This document shows, piece after piece, positions 62,580-64,000 of a stretch of DNA of 64,000 nucleotides (the stretch's first letter is position 1; each line of letters begins with the position of its first letter). Source of the DNA: Ampelomyces quisqualis (taxonomy: Eukaryota; Ascomycota; Dothideomycetes; Pleosporales; Phaeosphaeriaceae); the NCBI GenBank assembly GCA_018398575.1, contig JAGTXZ010000005.1, positions 1,426,001-1,490,000 of the forward strand, in the 5' to 3' direction. The position numbers and the translations under genes were made by a program. The notes beneath the pieces are model-generated. The model did no database searches, was not told the origin of the DNA, and saw only the letters and a list, made by a program, of their open reading frames with translations.

Positions 62580-63480
62580 AAGTCTTTGATTTATTAGTAG
62601 ATTACTAGCTTAAGAAGAAGATTAAGAAGAGCGTTAGGAGTAAGGCATTGTCTCGAAGGTAGTAGAATAAGAAGCTTAAGAATAAGCTTAAGGCTCTAGC
62701 AGTAAGGCACTTTACTAGTAAATAGTTTAGTAAGTTATTACACTTTTTTATTACATATATTTTACTTATATAGTATAGCTAAGTAGTTAATAACCTCTAT
62801 TTCTTAAGTTAAAAAAATAAGAGGTTATCTAAATTAAGATTAATATACGCACTTGTAATTTTACTATAAATAAGTTAGCTTTAGTACTAGTAAACTCTAA
62901 AAAAAAGCTAATAATATATTTAGCTTATACCTAAATATATAGAGCTAGTAGAGCTTTAGAAAAGATTATTTAGAAGAAGTACATTTATAGGCTATACCTT
63001 CTTAGAACTAATAGCTTTAAGATACCTTAGCTTAAGGCTAAACAGCTTAAGTTTTATAATAAGCTAACGCTAGAGAAATATGCTTTAGTAATAGATTAGA
63101 ATTAGTAGTAAGTTTATTATACTTCTTTATTATATACTTACACTAACCTAACTTATAAGAAGCGTAGCCTAACACCTCTTCTAGTATTTACTTCTAACCT
63201 AGTGCTCTATAGTAATAGGCTATATATTAAGAAATATACTAAGACTAAGTGTAAGAAAGAAGTAGAAGATTCTAGTAAAAAGCTAGAGGCCTATTCTAAG
63301 ACTCTACCTAATAATTATAAAGATAATAAGAATAGTAATCTATATAATAAGAATAGTAAATATAAAGATAAGAAGGCTAGAGATCTAAGTAATAGTACTT
63401 AGAAGAGGTTTTTAGACCTAGAGTAATATATAATTTCCTTTACTATACATTACTACCTAATACAGCCTATATATTAATAC
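62580..63480 (+). pseudogene. Degraded coding tract, unknown protein
   Basis: One plus-strand frame runs for about 300 codons with stops that are almost all TAG/TAA. It includes a basic helical-looking part (RHFTSK near 62715; NKKLKNKLKAL) and ends with a 66-codon open stretch (63202-63402) rich in Lys, Asn and Ser. The pattern fits a RIP-killed gene, perhaps of a transposon. I do not recognise the protein. Confidence 0.4.
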
Positions 63481-63497
63481 CTAATATAGTTTAAAGC

Positions 63498-63779
63498 TAT
63501 AAGAGGTTTATATAGTAGTAAAGTTACAAGATAATAATAGTAGTGCAAATAGAAGTAAGTTAATTCCTGTTCTGCAACTTTAGTGCAGAACTACTCTTTT
63601 ATAGCTATAACTAGACGCGTATTCTTATAACTAGAATATACTAGGTCTATAATAGTATAGCGCTGTTAAGACGCTAGAGCAGCTGTGCGCGTTCTATACG
63701 TATAATAGCTAGAGTAGTGTTATAGTAGCGCAGGCAAATTACTACGCAACTAATAGCTCTACGCTATAGTATCTTTATA
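63498..63779 (-). repeat. LTR of a second, reverse C element
   Basis: 282 bp, start TATAAGAGG, end CTTTATA; matches the C LTRs in reverse. Confidence 0.9.
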
Positions 63780-64000
63780 ATTATTTTTTTCTTTTTAGAA
63801 TTACTATCTTAATAATTTATATAACATTAGGTCTTATTAGTGTATACCTAACGTTATTATTATAAAGGATATTATTATACTAAGGCTAAAACTCTAAGTA
63901 AATCTAAAAGGCAGCTAGTAGCTATAGTAATAGTAGAAATACAGTAGAACTTTATATACCTAATCCTTTTTACTTTTTTAGTAACAATTATATTACTATA
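63780..64000 (-). mobile_element. Family C element running off the window
   Basis: Reverse complement of 46620 back to about 46400, the internal 3' end of C. So 63498 onwards is the 3' end of another C copy that continues beyond the edge. Confidence 0.88.

Noticed and set aside
10400..64000. CRISPR-like or regular spaced repeats
   Set aside because: Repeats are LTRs, TIR elements and microsatellites of a eukaryotic genome; no spaced array is present.

Overview
This window reads as filamentous ascomycete DNA. A Pleosporales-type dothideomycete is my best guess, but nothing here fixes the species. Genes have short GT-AG introns (about 50-90 bp), and most non-genic DNA is extremely A+T-rich with TpA-rich wording and dense TAG/TAA codons. 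That is the signature of repeat-induced point mutation (RIP), which turns CpA into TpA and so CAA, CAG and TGG codons into stops. RIP-degraded Ty3/gypsy elements fill most of the window.

Gene-bearing part, about 1-6060 and 7980-10310, with balanced base composition. In order: a four-exon acyl-CoA-binding protein with a C-terminal membrane anchor (Atg37/ACBD5 type, minus, 95-1397); a two-exon small secreted protein (minus, 1666-2233); a three-exon secreted trypsin (plus, 3668-4577); an intronless polyol/sorbose-reductase-like SDR (minus, 4870-5700); and a five-exon DHA1-type MFS transporter (minus, 8070-10305). The transporter is an isolated island: an A+T-rich block with a large palindrome (6065-7975) lies on one side and over 53 kb of RIP-degraded repeats on the other.

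Repeat part, about 10400-64000. Three Ty3/gypsy families can be separated by their LTRs. Family A has LTRs of about 226 bp: A1 is 12356-21547, and a 5'-truncated reverse copy A3 is spread over 31119 to about 60822. Family B has LTRs of 299 bp: B1 22057-29310, B2 31436-38578, B3 49634-56729 and a solo LTR at 11711-11999. Family C has LTRs of 282 bp: a full copy 39974-46902, a solo LTR in B1, a fragment 29311-31118, and a copy running off the right edge. A fourth family is a short TIR/fold-back DNA element of 831-846 bp, mostly with TA target duplications, present five times and always inside family A.

The 30 kb from 31119 to 60822 is one A element split by nested insertions of B2, C, B3 and three TIR elements; target duplications and continuity of the host sequence support this. 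All retroelement genes are broken by TAG/TAA codons, and the RT catalytic Asp-Asp pair has become Asn-containing where I checked it.

Most unusual points: families A, B and C each carry an apparent antisense reading frame between the end of pol and the 3' LTR, and one TIR element (15294-16124) is nearly free of RIP although it sits in heavily RIP-mutated DNA.
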